Counted from the stretch's first letter, positions 18,322 to 27,047 are shown. The stretch is DNA of 64,000 nt from Microbacterium sp. SZ1 (GCF_002362255.1 NZ_LPVV01000001.1:124001-188000); one strand, 5' to 3'. Notes: generated by a model from the letters alone, not told the origin. Numbers and translations: made by a program.

Positions 18322-18349
18322 TTCGCAATCACCTGACGACTGCTATAAG
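18322..18349 (+). promoter_or_regulatory. tRNA-Arg promoter
   Basis: TTCGCA (18322-18327) and TATAAG (18344-18349) are 16 bp apart and about 30 nt before the mature 5' end of the tRNA. Confidence 0.55.
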
Positions 18350-18379
18350 CTGTTCTACGGCCCGCTGAGCGGTCCAGGA

Positions 18380-18452
18380 GCGCCCGTAGCTCAATGGATA
18401 GAGCATCTGACTACGGATCAGAAGGTTAGGGGTTCGAGTCCCTTCGGGCGCA
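18380..18452 (+). tRNA. tRNA-Arg(ACG)
   Basis: A 73-nt cloverleaf: acceptor arms GCGCCCG/CGGGCGC with discriminator A, D arm GCTC/GAGC, anticodon arm TCTGA/TCAGA with loop CTACGGA (anticodon ACG at 18413-18415), variable loop AGGTT, and T arm AGGGG-TTCGAGT-CCCTT. CCA is not encoded. The first anticodon base would be deaminated to inosine to read CGU, CGC and CGA. No integrase or attachment-site duplication lies beside it. Confidence 0.97.
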
Positions 18453-18462
18453 CATCACTCGG

Positions 18463-18492
18463 AAATCCCCGTCGCATCTGCGGCGGGGATTT
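18463..18492 (+). terminator. Terminator after tRNA-Arg
   Basis: Arms AAATCCCCGTCGC and GCGGCGGGGATTT pair at 12 of 13 positions around a 4-nt loop, ending in TTT. It begins 11 nt after the tRNA and probably also serves the convergent response-regulator gene. Confidence 0.85.
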
Positions 18493-18521
18493 CTGCATCC
18501 CCGGTTCTTCCACGACCGCCG

Positions 18522-19262
18522 TCACGCGTCGGGCGAAGGTGCGAGGCGGTAGAGCACCTGCGGGCGCCCGCGCTTGCCGTACCGGTGCGCGAGGTCGATC
18601 ACGCCCGTCGCGACGAGGTGGTCGAGGTAACGGCGCGCCGTCGCGCGCGAGAGCGAGCAGGCCGCCGCGATGTCGGATGCCGACCGGGAGATCACTGGGT
18701 CGAGAGCCGCGATCACGCGCGCCAGCGTGATCTCCGCGAGTCCCTTCGGCAGCCCGCCCGATCGTTCTCGCGGGGGCGTGGAGGATCGCTCGGGCGCGCG
18801 GTCGCCCAGTCGGATGGTCCCGGTGGCGAGCAGTCGGTCGACCTCGCCCTGCGCGAGCGGCCGGTCGTGCTCGTCGCCGTGGCGAGCGCTGCGTCGGGCG
18901 GCGTACTCCTCCAGGCGACGGCGCAGCACGTCCTGCGTGAAGGGCTTGATGAGATACCCGACGACGTGAGCCGCGAGCGCCTGCCGAACCGTCACCTGGT
19001 CGCGCGATGAGCTGATCACGAGGACGTCCGGGCCGGCTGCGCCGAAGGCGCGGAGCCGGTGCAGCACCTCCACGCCGCTGATGTCGGGCAGGCGCATGTC
19101 GAGCAGCAGCAGATCGACGTCGTCGGTGATCTGAGCGAGTGCCGCGGTACCCGTGCCGGCCGTGCCCACCAGCTCGAATCCGGGAGTCTCGGCGATGAAC
19201 CGACCGTGCAGCGCACGAGCGCCGGGGTCGTCGTCGACCACGAGAACGCGGATGCTGCTCAT
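18522..19262 (-). CDS. Response regulator of the CitB/DcuR type
   Basis: A 246-residue regulator. The receiver domain begins IRVLVVDDDPGARALH, has the phospho-acceptor Asp55 in LLLLDMRLPD, the conserved Ser in VLVISSS and the Lys in YLIKPF. The C-terminal output domain contains a helix-turn-helix (ISRSASDIAAACSLSRATARRYLDHL) like that of CitB/DpiA/DcuR regulators. It overlaps the upstream histidine kinase gene by 4 nt. The divergent neighbour is tctCBA, the likely target. Confidence 0.92.
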   Translation of the reverse strand: MSSIRVLVVDDDPGARALHGRFIAETPGFELVGTAGTGTAALAQITDDVDLLLLDMRLPDISGVEVLHRLRAFGAAGPDVLVISSSRDQVTVRQALAAHVVGYLIKPFTQDVLRRRLEEYAARRSARHGDEHDRPLAQGEVDRLLATGTIRLGDRAPERSSTPPRERSGGLPKGLAEITLARVIAALDPVISRSASDIAAACSLSRATARRYLDHLVATGVIDLAHRYGKRGRPQVLYRLAPSPDA

Positions 19263-20527
19263 CGCGCGGCATCCATCTCGAAGTCGAAGCGCGCGCCGCC
19301 GAGCGACGAGCGCCCCACCTCGATCGCGCCACCGCGCGCCACCACCGTGCGACGCACGAGGTCGAGACCGATGCCGCGACCGCCGACCGAGCGATCCGCC
19401 TTCGACGAGTAGCCGCGCGCGAACACGCGCTCGACGTCGGCGGGGTCGATGCCCGGTCCGTCGTCCTCGACCGAGCCGACCAGGGTGCGTCCGCGCTCCT
19501 TCAGGGTGCATCGCACCCGTTGCGCGCCGGCCTCGCCCGCGTTGCGGCAGAGGTTCGCGATGACCAGCAGCACGCCCTCGTCGATCGCGATGTCGTCGTC
19601 GACGTCGAGCTCCAGCCGTGCGCCCACAGCCGTGAGCTCATTCTGCACCGCCTCGATCGCCGCGCCCATGACCGCGGCACCGCCGACCGCCGGGCGCTCG
19701 GAGGTGAGCACGGGCACGATGCCGTCGATGTACGCGAGTGCGTCGTCGGTATCGCCGTGCGAGATGAGCCCGTGGATCACGTGCAGCCGGGTGCTGAACT
19801 CGTGCGACTGCTCCTGCAGGGCGGTGGCGGTGCGCCGCACGTGTTCATGCTCGGCCGCCTGCTCGTCGAGACGGCGGAAGCGCCGTTCGATCGCCGCGCC
19901 GACGGCGGAGCTCGCGAGGGTTCCCACGACGAGCGCCCCGATGATCCACGGCAGGAGGTCGCCGAGGGCCTCGTCGCGCTGCGCCGAGAGACTCGATTCC
20001 AGCACGCCGACCGCCACCATGCCGATGACCCGGTCGCCGTCGCCGTGAACGGGGACCTTGGCGCGCAACGAGCGGCCGGACGGCCCGGTCTCGGTGCCGA
20101 GGAACTCCTCGCCCGCGAGCACCGACTCGTTCGTGGTCGACACCTGCACTCCGCGCTCCTCTGGCAGGGGATGCGTGATCCGCACCCCCTCGTCGTCGGT
20201 GATGACCACGTAGTAGACCCCGGCCGCCTGCCCGACGATGTCGGCGAGCGGCTGCAGCTCCTCCGTCGCGGCGGAGAGGTCGCTCGCGTCGGCCAGATCG
20301 TCGTCGTCGCCGCTGTCGACCGTCGACTCCAGGGTCCGGCGCACCTCGGGCAGCACGGCGAGGCTCGCAGCGACCTCGTGCACGCGGTCGGCCGTGGCGG
20401 CGCGGATGCTGCGCTCCTGCGCCGTGATCGCGACCCCCGCCGTCACTCCGACGGCGGCGAGCACGATGACGCTGGGCAGCAGGAGCACGCCGAGACGTAC
20501 GGCGCGGGCGCCGCCGATGCCACTCAT
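19259..20527 (-). CDS. Sensor histidine kinase of the CitA/DcuS type
   Basis: A 422-residue membrane kinase. TM1 (about residues 10-30) and TM2 (about 172-196) flank an extracytoplasmic PAS-like sensor (VYYVVITDDEGVRITHPLP, VPVHGDGDRVIGMVAVGVL), as in citrate and C4-dicarboxylate sensors. The DHp helix carries HEFSTRLHVIHGLI, and the ATPase domain has NLCRNAGEAG (N box), EDDGPGI (G1) and GGRGIGLDLVRR (G2). The ATG at 20527 was preferred over a GTG 9 nt upstream because of the GGAGAGG spacing. It probably reports external tri- or dicarboxylates to the response regulator. Confidence 0.92.
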   Translation of the reverse strand: MSGIGGARAVRLGVLLLPSVIVLAAVGVTAGVAITAQERSIRAATADRVHEVAASLAVLPEVRRTLESTVDSGDDDDLADASDLSAATEELQPLADIVGQAAGVYYVVITDDEGVRITHPLPEERGVQVSTTNESVLAGEEFLGTETGPSGRSLRAKVPVHGDGDRVIGMVAVGVLESSLSAQRDEALGDLLPWIIGALVVGTLASSAVGAAIERRFRRLDEQAAEHEHVRRTATALQEQSHEFSTRLHVIHGLISHGDTDDALAYIDGIVPVLTSERPAVGGAAVMGAAIEAVQNELTAVGARLELDVDDDIAIDEGVLLVIANLCRNAGEAGAQRVRCTLKERGRTLVGSVEDDGPGIDPADVERVFARGYSSKADRSVGGRGIGLDLVRRTVVARGGAIEVGRSSLGGARFDFEMDAAR

Positions 20528-20571
20528 CTCGACCACCTCTCCGTCGCGGGATCGCCCTCCGCCGCTCGTCT

Positions 20572-20646
20572 CTGAGCGTCATGAGCATCTATGAGCACAA
20601 AGCCGAGCGCACGCGACGCGGGCTCGGACCCTTGCCATCCTAATAA
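20572..20646 (+). promoter_or_regulatory. Candidate response-regulator site and tct promoter
   Basis: The 160 bp between the kinase gene and tctC contain a direct repeat ATGAGCA at 20581-20587 and 20591-20597 (10-bp period), preceded by a weaker CTGAGCG at 20572. TAATAA at 20641-20646 is the best -10 and has no good -35, as expected of an activator-dependent promoter. Binding by the adjacent response regulator is inference. Confidence 0.45.
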
Positions 20647-20687
20647 CCGTCTTGCGGCGACAACGATGTCCGCATGAGGAGGCGATG

Positions 20688-21683
20688 ATGGCGACGAGTC
20701 CATCGGGAATGCGGGTCCTGCCCCGCGTCATAGGCGGCACGATCGCCGCTGCGGCGATCGGCATCGCCGCGTTCGGATCCATCACGTCGGCTGCGGCCGG
20801 CCAGGACATCCACGCGTCGATGACCATCATCGCGCCGGCCGCGGCCGGCGGAGGATGGGACGGAGTGGCTCGCGAGCTGCAGCAGGCGCAGAAGGCGAAC
20901 GGGCTCGTCAACAACGTCCAGGTCGTGAACATGCCGGGCGCCGGCGGCACGATCGCCCTCGGCAACGTCTCGGTGCTCGAAGGGCAGCCGAACAACCTCC
21001 TCGTCGGAGGCACCGGCCTCATGGCGGCGACGATCCAGTTCGGCTCAGCGGCGACGCTCGACGACGTGACCCCGCTCGCGGTGGTCGTCGAGGAGTACGA
21101 CGTGATCGTGGTGCCGGCCGACTCGCCGTACGAGACGCTCGACGACCTCGTCGAGGCGTGGAAGGCGGACCCGAAGGGCATCCCCTGGACCGGCGGCGGC
21201 TCGTTCGACCAGCTCGTCGTGACCGATCTCGCGCTCAGCGCGGGCATCGACCCCCTCGACACGACGTACATCTCGTCGGACGGCGGAGGTGAGGCGATCC
21301 AGGCCCTCCTCAACGGCACGGCCCAGGCGGCGGCCGGCGGCTATCCCGACAACATCGACCAGATCGAGTCCGGGCGTCTGCGGGTACTCGCCCTCGTCGC
21401 AGAGGAGCCGGTCGACGGCATCGACATCCCGACGGCCGCGGAGCAGGGCTACGACGTCTCGCTCACCAACTGGCGCATGCTCGCCGCGCCGGCAGGGCTC
21501 GACGAGGATCAGGTCGACGGACTGCGCGACCTGATCACCGAGTCGATCGAGACGCCGGAGTGGCAGGACGCGATCGACCGCTACCACTGGACCGAACGGG
21601 TCATCACGGGGGAGGACCTCGACGCGTTCCTCGCGGACGAGCACTCCCGCATCGAGCAGCTGTACGAAGAGATGGGGCTGTGA
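20688..21683 (+). CDS. tctC: Tripartite tricarboxylate transporter binding protein
   Basis: A 331-residue exported solute receptor of the TctC (Bug) family. A signal segment (IGGTIAAAAIGIAAFGSITSAAAG) is followed by SMTIIAPAAAGGGWDGVAREL, the ligand-binding loop region, VVNMPGAGGTIALGNV and NNLLVGGTGLM. It delivers a tricarboxylate such as citrate to TctAB. AGGAGG lies 5 nt before the ATG at 20688; an ATG one codon earlier is too close to it. tctB overlaps its stop. Confidence 0.92.
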   Translation: MATSPSGMRVLPRVIGGTIAAAAIGIAAFGSITSAAAGQDIHASMTIIAPAAAGGGWDGVARELQQAQKANGLVNNVQVVNMPGAGGTIALGNVSVLEGQPNNLLVGGTGLMAATIQFGSAATLDDVTPLAVVVEEYDVIVVPADSPYETLDDLVEAWKADPKGIPWTGGGSFDQLVVTDLALSAGIDPLDTTYISSDGGGEAIQALLNGTAQAAAGGYPDNIDQIESGRLRVLALVAEEPVDGIDIPTAAEQGYDVSLTNWRMLAAPAGLDEDQVDGLRDLITESIETPEWQDAIDRYHWTERVITGEDLDAFLADEHSRIEQLYEEMGL

Positions 21684-22333
21684 TGTCATCGAGCAATCCG
21701 ACAGCGGTGTCCGCGGTCGTCGGGCAGCGGCTGGCGTTCGGGGCAGGCCCAGGACGGGCGGCGGCGCTGCTGAAGAACCTCACCATGCCGGCCGTGCTCA
21801 TCGCGTTCGCGACGTACCTGCTCGTGGGCATCCTCACGATGCAGGTCCCGGAGGGGACAGCCTTCCCCGGCCCGCAGTTCTTCCCGTCGCTGATCACGGC
21901 CGGGCTCTACCTCTTCGCCGCGGTGCTCGCCGTCGGTGCCGTGCGCGAGCATCGCGCGGAGGGCGACGCCACGGCATCCGTCTCGGCGGCGCACGCCGCC
22001 GCATCCGTCTCGGCGTCGCCGGGCGCGTCGCCGGCCGCGCCGGCATCCGCTTCCGCGCCCGAGGAGGCGACCGTGCCCCGCACGGTCCGCGTCGACGTGG
22101 AGTCCCTCGCCTGGGTGGTGGGCTCGTTCCTCGTCTTCGCGCTCGTGCTGAACATCCTCGGCTGGATCATCGCCGCAGGGCTCCTGTTCTGGTGCATCGC
22201 CCGCGGCTTCGGCTCGACCCGCTGGCTGTTCAGCCTCGTAGTCGGTCTGACCGTGAGCTCGCTCTCGTACATCGCGTTCGACATGGCGCTCGGCATGTCT
22301 CTGCCCTCGGGCATTCTCGGATGGGGGTTCTGA
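21683..22333 (+). CDS. tctB: Tripartite tricarboxylate transporter small membrane subunit
   Basis: A 216-residue protein with four predicted helices, the TctB layout (PAVLIAFATYLLVGILT, FPSLITAGLYLFAAVLAVG, WVVGSFLVFALVLNILGWIIA, LFSLVVGLTVSSLSYIAFD). The loop after helix 2 is enlarged by an Ala/Ser/Pro-rich stretch of about 35 residues, encoded in part by a 15-bp direct repeat (21974-21988 and 22001-22015). ATG overlaps the tctC stop (TGATG). Forms the membrane complex with TctA. Confidence 0.9.
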   Translation: MSSSNPTAVSAVVGQRLAFGAGPGRAAALLKNLTMPAVLIAFATYLLVGILTMQVPEGTAFPGPQFFPSLITAGLYLFAAVLAVGAVREHRAEGDATASVSAAHAAASVSASPGASPAAPASASAPEEATVPRTVRVDVESLAWVVGSFLVFALVLNILGWIIAAGLLFWCIARGFGSTRWLFSLVVGLTVSSLSYIAFDMALGMSLPSGILGWGF

Positions 22334-22334
22334 C

Positions 22335-23867
22335 ATGGACGCGCTGCAGCTTCTCGCGGAGGGCTTCGCCGGAGCCCTCACCTGGCAGAACCTGGTCTGG
22401 GTGCTGATCGGATGCCTGCTCGGCACCGCGGTCGGCGTGATGCCGGGCCTCGGCTCCTCGATGGCGGTGGCCCTGCTGCTGCCGGTCACCTTCTCGCTCG
22501 AACCGACGGCCGCGTTCATCATGTTCGCCGGCGTGTACTTCGGCGGTCTCTTCGGCGACTCCACCATGGGCATCCTCATGAACACCCCTGGCCAGGCGTC
22601 GGCGATCGCCTCGACGATCGAGGGCCACAAGATGGCCCGCAGCGGACGGGCGGCCCAAGCCCTCGCGACCGCCGCGATCGGCGCCTTCATCGGCGGCTTC
22701 GTCGGATCGATCGTCGTGGTCTTCCTGGCTCCGGCGCTGGCCGACTTCTCGAGCCGGTTCGGACCGGCCGAGTTCTTCGCGCTCGCCGTGTTCGCCTTCG
22801 TCGCCACCTCGTCGGTCGTCACCGACAACGTGATCAAGGGGCTGACCTCGCTGTTCATCGGCCTCGGCATCGCCGTGATCGGCGTCGACGGCGTCTCGGG
22901 AGCTCCGCGCTTCACCATGGGATCGCCGAACCTCTTCGACGGCGTCTCGCTCGTCACCGTGACCGTGGCGATCCTCGCGCTCGGCGAGGTCATCTACGTC
23001 GCCTGCCTCGAGCGGCACATGAAGGACAAGGCACTCATCAAGCCGTCCGGACGGCCGTGGCTCAGCCGGGCCGAGTTCAAAGAAGCGACTCCCGCGTGGT
23101 TCCGCGGCACGGCGATCGGCCTGCCGTTCGGCGTCGTGCCGGCGGGCGGCTCTGAGATCCCGACCTTCCTGGCGTTCGGGCTCGAGAAGAGGCTCGACGC
23201 GCGTCGAGCGCACCCGAGCTTCGGCACGGGAGCGATCCGCGGTCTGGCGGCCCCCGAAGCCGCGGGCAACTCGACCACGAGCATGGCGATGGGAGCCCTG
23301 CTCGCCCTGGGGCTGCCGATCTCGGCGACCGCCGCCATCATGCTCGCCGCCTTCCGCCAGTACGGCCTGCAGCCCGGACCGCTGCTGTTCGAGCGCGCGC
23401 CCGAACTCGTGTGGGCCCTGCTGGCGAGCTTCTTCATCGCGATGATCGTTCTGCTCATCCTGAACCTCCCGTTCGCGATGCTGTGGGCGAAGCTGCTGCT
23501 GATCCCGCGTCCGTACCTGTACGCCGGGATCACGCTCTTCTGCGCACTCGGCATCTACGCGACGAGCGGCTCGGTGTTCGACCTGCTCATGCTGCTGGGC
23601 ATCGGGCTGCTCGGGTTCCTCATGCGGGCGCTGGACTACCCGCTCGCACCGCTCATCATCGGCATGGTGCTCGGACCGCTCGCCGAGACCAGCCTGCGGG
23701 ATGCCGCGATGAGCGCGAACGGCGACTTCTCGGTGCTCGTGCAGGGGCCGATCTCGATCGCCCTGTACGCGATCCTGGCCATCGTCCTCGTGCTCGCGGT
23801 GCGCGGACGCATCGTGGCACGCGCTCAGGCGAAGGCCGAGGCGAAGAAGGTGTCCGTCGAGGCGTGA
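22335..23867 (+). CDS. tctA: Tripartite tricarboxylate transporter large permease
   Basis: A 510-residue permease with about 11-12 helices. Family signatures are GVMPGLGSSMAVALLLP near residue 35, YFGGLFGDSTMGILMNTPGQASA, and the later PAGGSEIPTFLAFGLEK and APEAAGNSTTSMAMGALLALGLP. It imports the tricarboxylate presented by TctC using an ion gradient. The gene begins one nt after tctB and ends before a long hairpin. Confidence 0.95.
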   Translation: MDALQLLAEGFAGALTWQNLVWVLIGCLLGTAVGVMPGLGSSMAVALLLPVTFSLEPTAAFIMFAGVYFGGLFGDSTMGILMNTPGQASAIASTIEGHKMARSGRAAQALATAAIGAFIGGFVGSIVVVFLAPALADFSSRFGPAEFFALAVFAFVATSSVVTDNVIKGLTSLFIGLGIAVIGVDGVSGAPRFTMGSPNLFDGVSLVTVTVAILALGEVIYVACLERHMKDKALIKPSGRPWLSRAEFKEATPAWFRGTAIGLPFGVVPAGGSEIPTFLAFGLEKRLDARRAHPSFGTGAIRGLAAPEAAGNSTTSMAMGALLALGLPISATAAIMLAAFRQYGLQPGPLLFERAPELVWALLASFFIAMIVLLILNLPFAMLWAKLLLIPRPYLYAGITLFCALGIYATSGSVFDLLMLLGIGLLGFLMRALDYPLAPLIIGMVLGPLAETSLRDAAMSANGDFSVLVQGPISIALYAILAIVLVLAVRGRIVARAQAKAEAKKVSVEA

Positions 23868-23887
23868 CCCGCTGGGGATCCCGCGGT

Positions 23888-23941
23888 GAGAGATCAGAAA
23901 CGCATGGGAAGCGCCTGCTTCCCGTGCGTTTCTGATCTCTC
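23888..23941. terminator. Long hairpin between tctA and the LysR gene
   Basis: Arms of 25 nt begin GAGAGATCAGAAACGCA and pair along their whole length except one G-T mismatch, around a 4-nt loop GCCT (23913-23916). It lies 20 nt after the tctA stop and 21 nt from the end of the convergent LysR gene, so it can serve both as terminator. It lacks a long T-run on either strand. Confidence 0.75.
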
Positions 23942-23962
23942 GCGCCGGCGGGAGGCCTCGCT

Positions 23963-24904
23963 TCAGCCGAGGAGTTCGACTCCGAAGCCGGCGACGACCG
24001 CGCGCAGCTCGTCGAGGTAGCGCTGCGCCTGCTCCGTGAGCGGGATCGCGGAGTGGCCGATCCAGCCGATCTCGATGCGTTCGTCGACGTCGAGCGGGAT
24101 GGCGACGATCTCGGGATCGAGGTCGTCGCTGATGATTCCGGTCGAGATCGTGTACCCGTCGAGGCCGATCATGAGGTTGAAGATGGTCGCGCGGTCCGAC
24201 ACCCGGATCTCCCGCGCGCTCGACAGGGTCGACAGGATCTCCTCGGCGAAGTAGAACGAGTTGTTCGCGCCCTGATCGAAGGTGAGGCGGGGGAGGCCGG
24301 CCAGGTCGTCGAGGGTCACCCGGTCGCGCGCGGCGAGCGGGTTCTTGCGCGAGATGAAGATGTGCGGGTCGGCGAGGAAGAGCGGGCGGAACGCAAGGCC
24401 CGAGTCGCGCAGCAGCTTGTCGATGACGCTGCGGTTGAAGTCGTTGCGGTAGAGGATGCCGAGTTCGCTGCGCAGCGTCCGGACGTCTTCGATGATGTCC
24501 CACGTCCGCGTCTCGCGGAGGGAGAACTCGTACTCGGCCGCGCCGCTCGCCTTCACCATCCGCACGAACGCGTCGATCACGAAGGAGTAGTGCTGCGCCG
24601 AGACCCCGAGCAGGCGCCGAGACGGCGGCCGGCCGAGGTAGCGCTGCTCGAGCAGCGCGACCTGCTCCGTGACCTGTCGCGCGTACCCGAGGAACTCGGC
24701 CCCGTCGGCCGTGAGGGTGACGCCGCGGGCCGAGCGGAGGAGGAGGGAGCGGCCAGCCCGCGCCTCGAGGTCCTTCATCGCGGCGGACATGGTCGGCTGC
24801 GACACGTAGAGGAGATCGGCGGCGGCGCTGATGGACCCCTCCGCGGCGACCTCGACGAAGTAGTGGAGCTGCTGCAGCGTGATGCCGCTGGATGCCCGTG
24901 CCAT
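23963..24904 (-). CDS. LysR-family regulator, divergent from mesX
   Basis: A 313-residue LysR protein: N-terminal winged helix (LQQLHYFVEVAAEGSISAAADLLYVSQPTMSAAMKDLEARAG) and a periplasmic-binding-like effector domain. The adjacent divergent genes form a methionine synthase, so a role in sulfur amino acid control is likely; the co-inducer is unknown. On the minus strand TATAGT (24913-24918) is 8 nt from the ATG, giving little or no leader, and sits inside the shared palindrome region. Confidence 0.87.
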   Translation of the reverse strand: MARASSGITLQQLHYFVEVAAEGSISAAADLLYVSQPTMSAAMKDLEARAGRSLLLRSARGVTLTADGAEFLGYARQVTEQVALLEQRYLGRPPSRRLLGVSAQHYSFVIDAFVRMVKASGAAEYEFSLRETRTWDIIEDVRTLRSELGILYRNDFNRSVIDKLLRDSGLAFRPLFLADPHIFISRKNPLAARDRVTLDDLAGLPRLTFDQGANNSFYFAEEILSTLSSAREIRVSDRATIFNLMIGLDGYTISTGIISDDLDPEIVAIPLDVDERIEIGWIGHSAIPLTEQAQRYLDELRAVVAGFGVELLG

Positions 24905-24912
24905 AGCTGGAG

Positions 24913-24948
24913 ACTATACCCCGGCATAGCTCGGGGTAGTTACCCGAT
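24913..24948. promoter_or_regulatory. Shared operator of the LysR gene and mesX
   Basis: A perfect inverted repeat TACCCCG-gcatagct-CGGGGTA spans 24917-24938, and a second palindrome GGGTA-gt-TACCC overlaps its right end (24934-24945). Sites of this length with T and A at the ends fit LysR binding. The first overlaps the TATAGT -10 box of the LysR gene, which suggests self-repression together with control of mesX. Confidence 0.6.
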
Positions 24949-25002
24949 ATGTCCGATCCGACTGCACCATGGAGCTACCGACTTCTGACAGATGGGCCGC
25001 TC

Positions 25003-26016
25003 ATGGCGAACGACTTCACGTTCCACATCACCACCACGCGCTTCGACGAGGACTACTCGCCGTCCGCCGACTCGCGCATCACCACGAACTTCGCCAACCT
25101 CGCCCGCGGCGAGCACCGTCAGGAGAACCTCCGCAACGCCCTGACGATGATCGACCGTCGGTTCAACGACCTCGCGCACTGGGACAACCCGACGAGGGAC
25201 CGCTACACGCTCGAGCTCGACATCATCTCGGCGGCGCTCGAGTTCGCCGACGGAGGTGACGACGAGCGGTTCCCGCTGCTCGAAGTGCTCGACATCACGA
25301 TCGTCGACCGATCGACAGGCGTTCGCCATCACGGGATCGTGGGGAACAACTTCTCGTCCTACGTGCGCGACTACGACTTCAGCATCCTGCTCCCCGCCGC
25401 GGCGGAGGCGGCGGGCAGGTTCACGGTTCCCGACGACTTCGGCGACCTGCACGGCAAGCTGTTCCGGAGCTTCCTCGCCTCCACGGCATACCGCGAGCGC
25501 TTCACGACCTCGCCGGTGATCTGCATCAGCGTCTCGACGAGCAAGGAGTATCGCCGCACCGAGAACCACCACCCGATCCTCGGCGTCGAGTACGTGCAGG
25601 ATGACGACGGCTCCCTCACCGACGCCTACTTCGGGAAGATGGGCCTGACCGTGCGCTACTTCATGCCTCCGGGCAGCGTCGCACCCCTCGCCTTCTACTT
25701 CGAGGGCGACCTGCTGGGCGACTACTCGCCCCTGCAGCTGATCGGCACGATCGCCACGATGGAGACGTTCCAGAAGATCTACCGTCCGGAGATCTACAAC
25801 GCGAACTCCGCCGCCGCGAGCGTGTACCGTCCGACGCTCGACCAGCAGGATTTCTCGAAGACCCGCATCGGGTACGACCGCGAGGAGCGCAGCCGCCTCG
25901 CGCTCGCCCAGGGGAAGCACACGCAGGAGCACTTCATCGCACCGCACGGCGAGCTGCTGGCGCAGTGGGCGTCGGGTCGTGTGACCGAGGTCTCGCAGCC
26001 GGTGGTGGCCGCGTGA
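25003..26016 (+). CDS. mesX: DUF1852 protein MesX, methionine synthase partner
   Basis: A 337-residue DUF1852 protein. The start ANDFTFHITTTRFDEDYSP and the RITTNFANLARGEHR segment are the conserved family beginning. In published work on folate-independent methionine synthases, MesX is required together with MesD, the two act only in aerobes, and MesX is proposed to help supply or activate the methyl donor, possibly as an oxygenase. ATG 25003 fits the family; an ATG at 24949 would add 18 residues. The stop overlaps the mesD GTG by 4 nt, so the pair is translationally coupled. Confidence 0.85.
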   Translation: MANDFTFHITTTRFDEDYSPSADSRITTNFANLARGEHRQENLRNALTMIDRRFNDLAHWDNPTRDRYTLELDIISAALEFADGGDDERFPLLEVLDITIVDRSTGVRHHGIVGNNFSSYVRDYDFSILLPAAAEAAGRFTVPDDFGDLHGKLFRSFLASTAYRERFTTSPVICISVSTSKEYRRTENHHPILGVEYVQDDDGSLTDAYFGKMGLTVRYFMPPGSVAPLAFYFEGDLLGDYSPLQLIGTIATMETFQKIYRPEIYNANSAAASVYRPTLDQQDFSKTRIGYDREERSRLALAQGKHTQEHFIAPHGELLAQWASGRVTEVSQPVVAA

Positions 26017-27047
26017 GCGCCGAGAACAAGCTCCTCCCCACCTCCATCGTCGGCAGCCTTCCCAAGCCCTCGTGGCTCGCGCAGCCCGAGACCCTCTGGT
26101 CGCCCTGGAAGCTCGAGGGCGATGCGCTCGCCGAAGGGAAGCAGGATGCTCTGCGCGCTGCCGTGCAGGAGCAGTCCCGCCGGGGCATCGACATCATCAG
26201 CGACGGCGAGCAGACCCGCCAGCACTTCGTGACCACGTTCATCGAGCACCTCAGCGGCGTGGACTTCGACCGGCGCGAGACCGTGCGCATCCGCGACCGG
26301 TACGACGCGAGCGTGCCGACCGTCGTCGGAGCGGTGAGCCGCGAGAAGCCGGTGTTCGTCGACGACGCGCGATTCCTCCGCGCGCAGACCGATCGGCGCA
26401 TCAAGTGGGCGCTGCCCGGGCCGATGACGATGATCGACACGCTGGCCGACCGGCACTACCGCAGCCGCGAGAAGCTCGCGTGGGAGTTCGCGACCATCCT
26501 CAACCAGGAGGCGCGGGAGCTGGAGGCAGCCGGCGTCGACGTCATCCAGTTCGACGAGCCCGCCTTCAACGTCTTCTTCGACGAGCTGAAGGACTGGGGT
26601 GTCGCGGCGCTGGAGCGCGCGGCGGAGGGCCTGCGCGCCGAGACCGTCGTGCACATCTGCTACGGCTACGGCATCAAGGCGAACACCGACTGGAAGGCCA
26701 CGCTCGGACCGGAGTGGCGTCAGTACGAGGAGTCGTTCCCGCTGCTGCGGAAGTCGATCATCGACACGGTCTCGTTGGAGCGGGCGCACTCGCACGTGCC
26801 CCTCGATCTCATCGAGCTCATCCGAGGGAAGAATGTCATGCTCGGCGCGATCGATGTCGCGAGCGACACCGTCGAGACGCCCGAGCAGGTCGCCGACGTG
26901 CTGCGCGAGGCCCTCGCCTACGTGGATGCCGACAAGCTCGTGCCGAGCACGAACTGCGGCATGGCACCGCTGCCGCGTGCGGCGGCCCTCGGCAAGCTGA
27001 GCGCGCTCAGCGCGGGCGCTGCGCTCCTCCGCGACGAGCTCGCCTGA
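26013..27047 (+). CDS. mesD: Folate-independent core methionine synthase MesD
   Basis: A 344-residue cobalamin-independent methionine synthase catalytic domain without the N-terminal folate-binding half of MetE (MetE is about 750 residues). It methylates homocysteine. Seen: SIVGSLPKPSWL near the start, the zinc-ligand regions VVHICYGYG (His-Cys), FDEPAFNVF with the catalytic Asp-Glu, and VPSTNCGMAPLPR (final zinc Cys). The MesD assignment, rather than other core enzymes, rests on length and coupling to mesX. The physiological methyl donor of this family is not settled. Confidence 0.87.
   Translation: MSAENKLLPTSIVGSLPKPSWLAQPETLWSPWKLEGDALAEGKQDALRAAVQEQSRRGIDIISDGEQTRQHFVTTFIEHLSGVDFDRRETVRIRDRYDASVPTVVGAVSREKPVFVDDARFLRAQTDRRIKWALPGPMTMIDTLADRHYRSREKLAWEFATILNQEARELEAAGVDVIQFDEPAFNVFFDELKDWGVAALERAAEGLRAETVVHICYGYGIKANTDWKATLGPEWRQYEESFPLLRKSIIDTVSLERAHSHVPLDLIELIRGKNVMLGAIDVASDTVETPEQVADVLREALAYVDADKLVPSTNCGMAPLPRAAALGKLSALSAGAALLRDELA

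Noticed and set aside
18380..18452. The tRNA-Arg as an integration site of a mobile island
   Set aside because: No integrase gene, no duplicated tRNA 3' end and no change in gene style follow it; a terminator and a normal two-component system do.
22230..24503. A 757-codon minus-strand frame across tctA and into the LysR gene
   Set aside because: It crosses two well-supported genes, has no recognisable motif and shows charged low-complexity translation typical of antisense frames.
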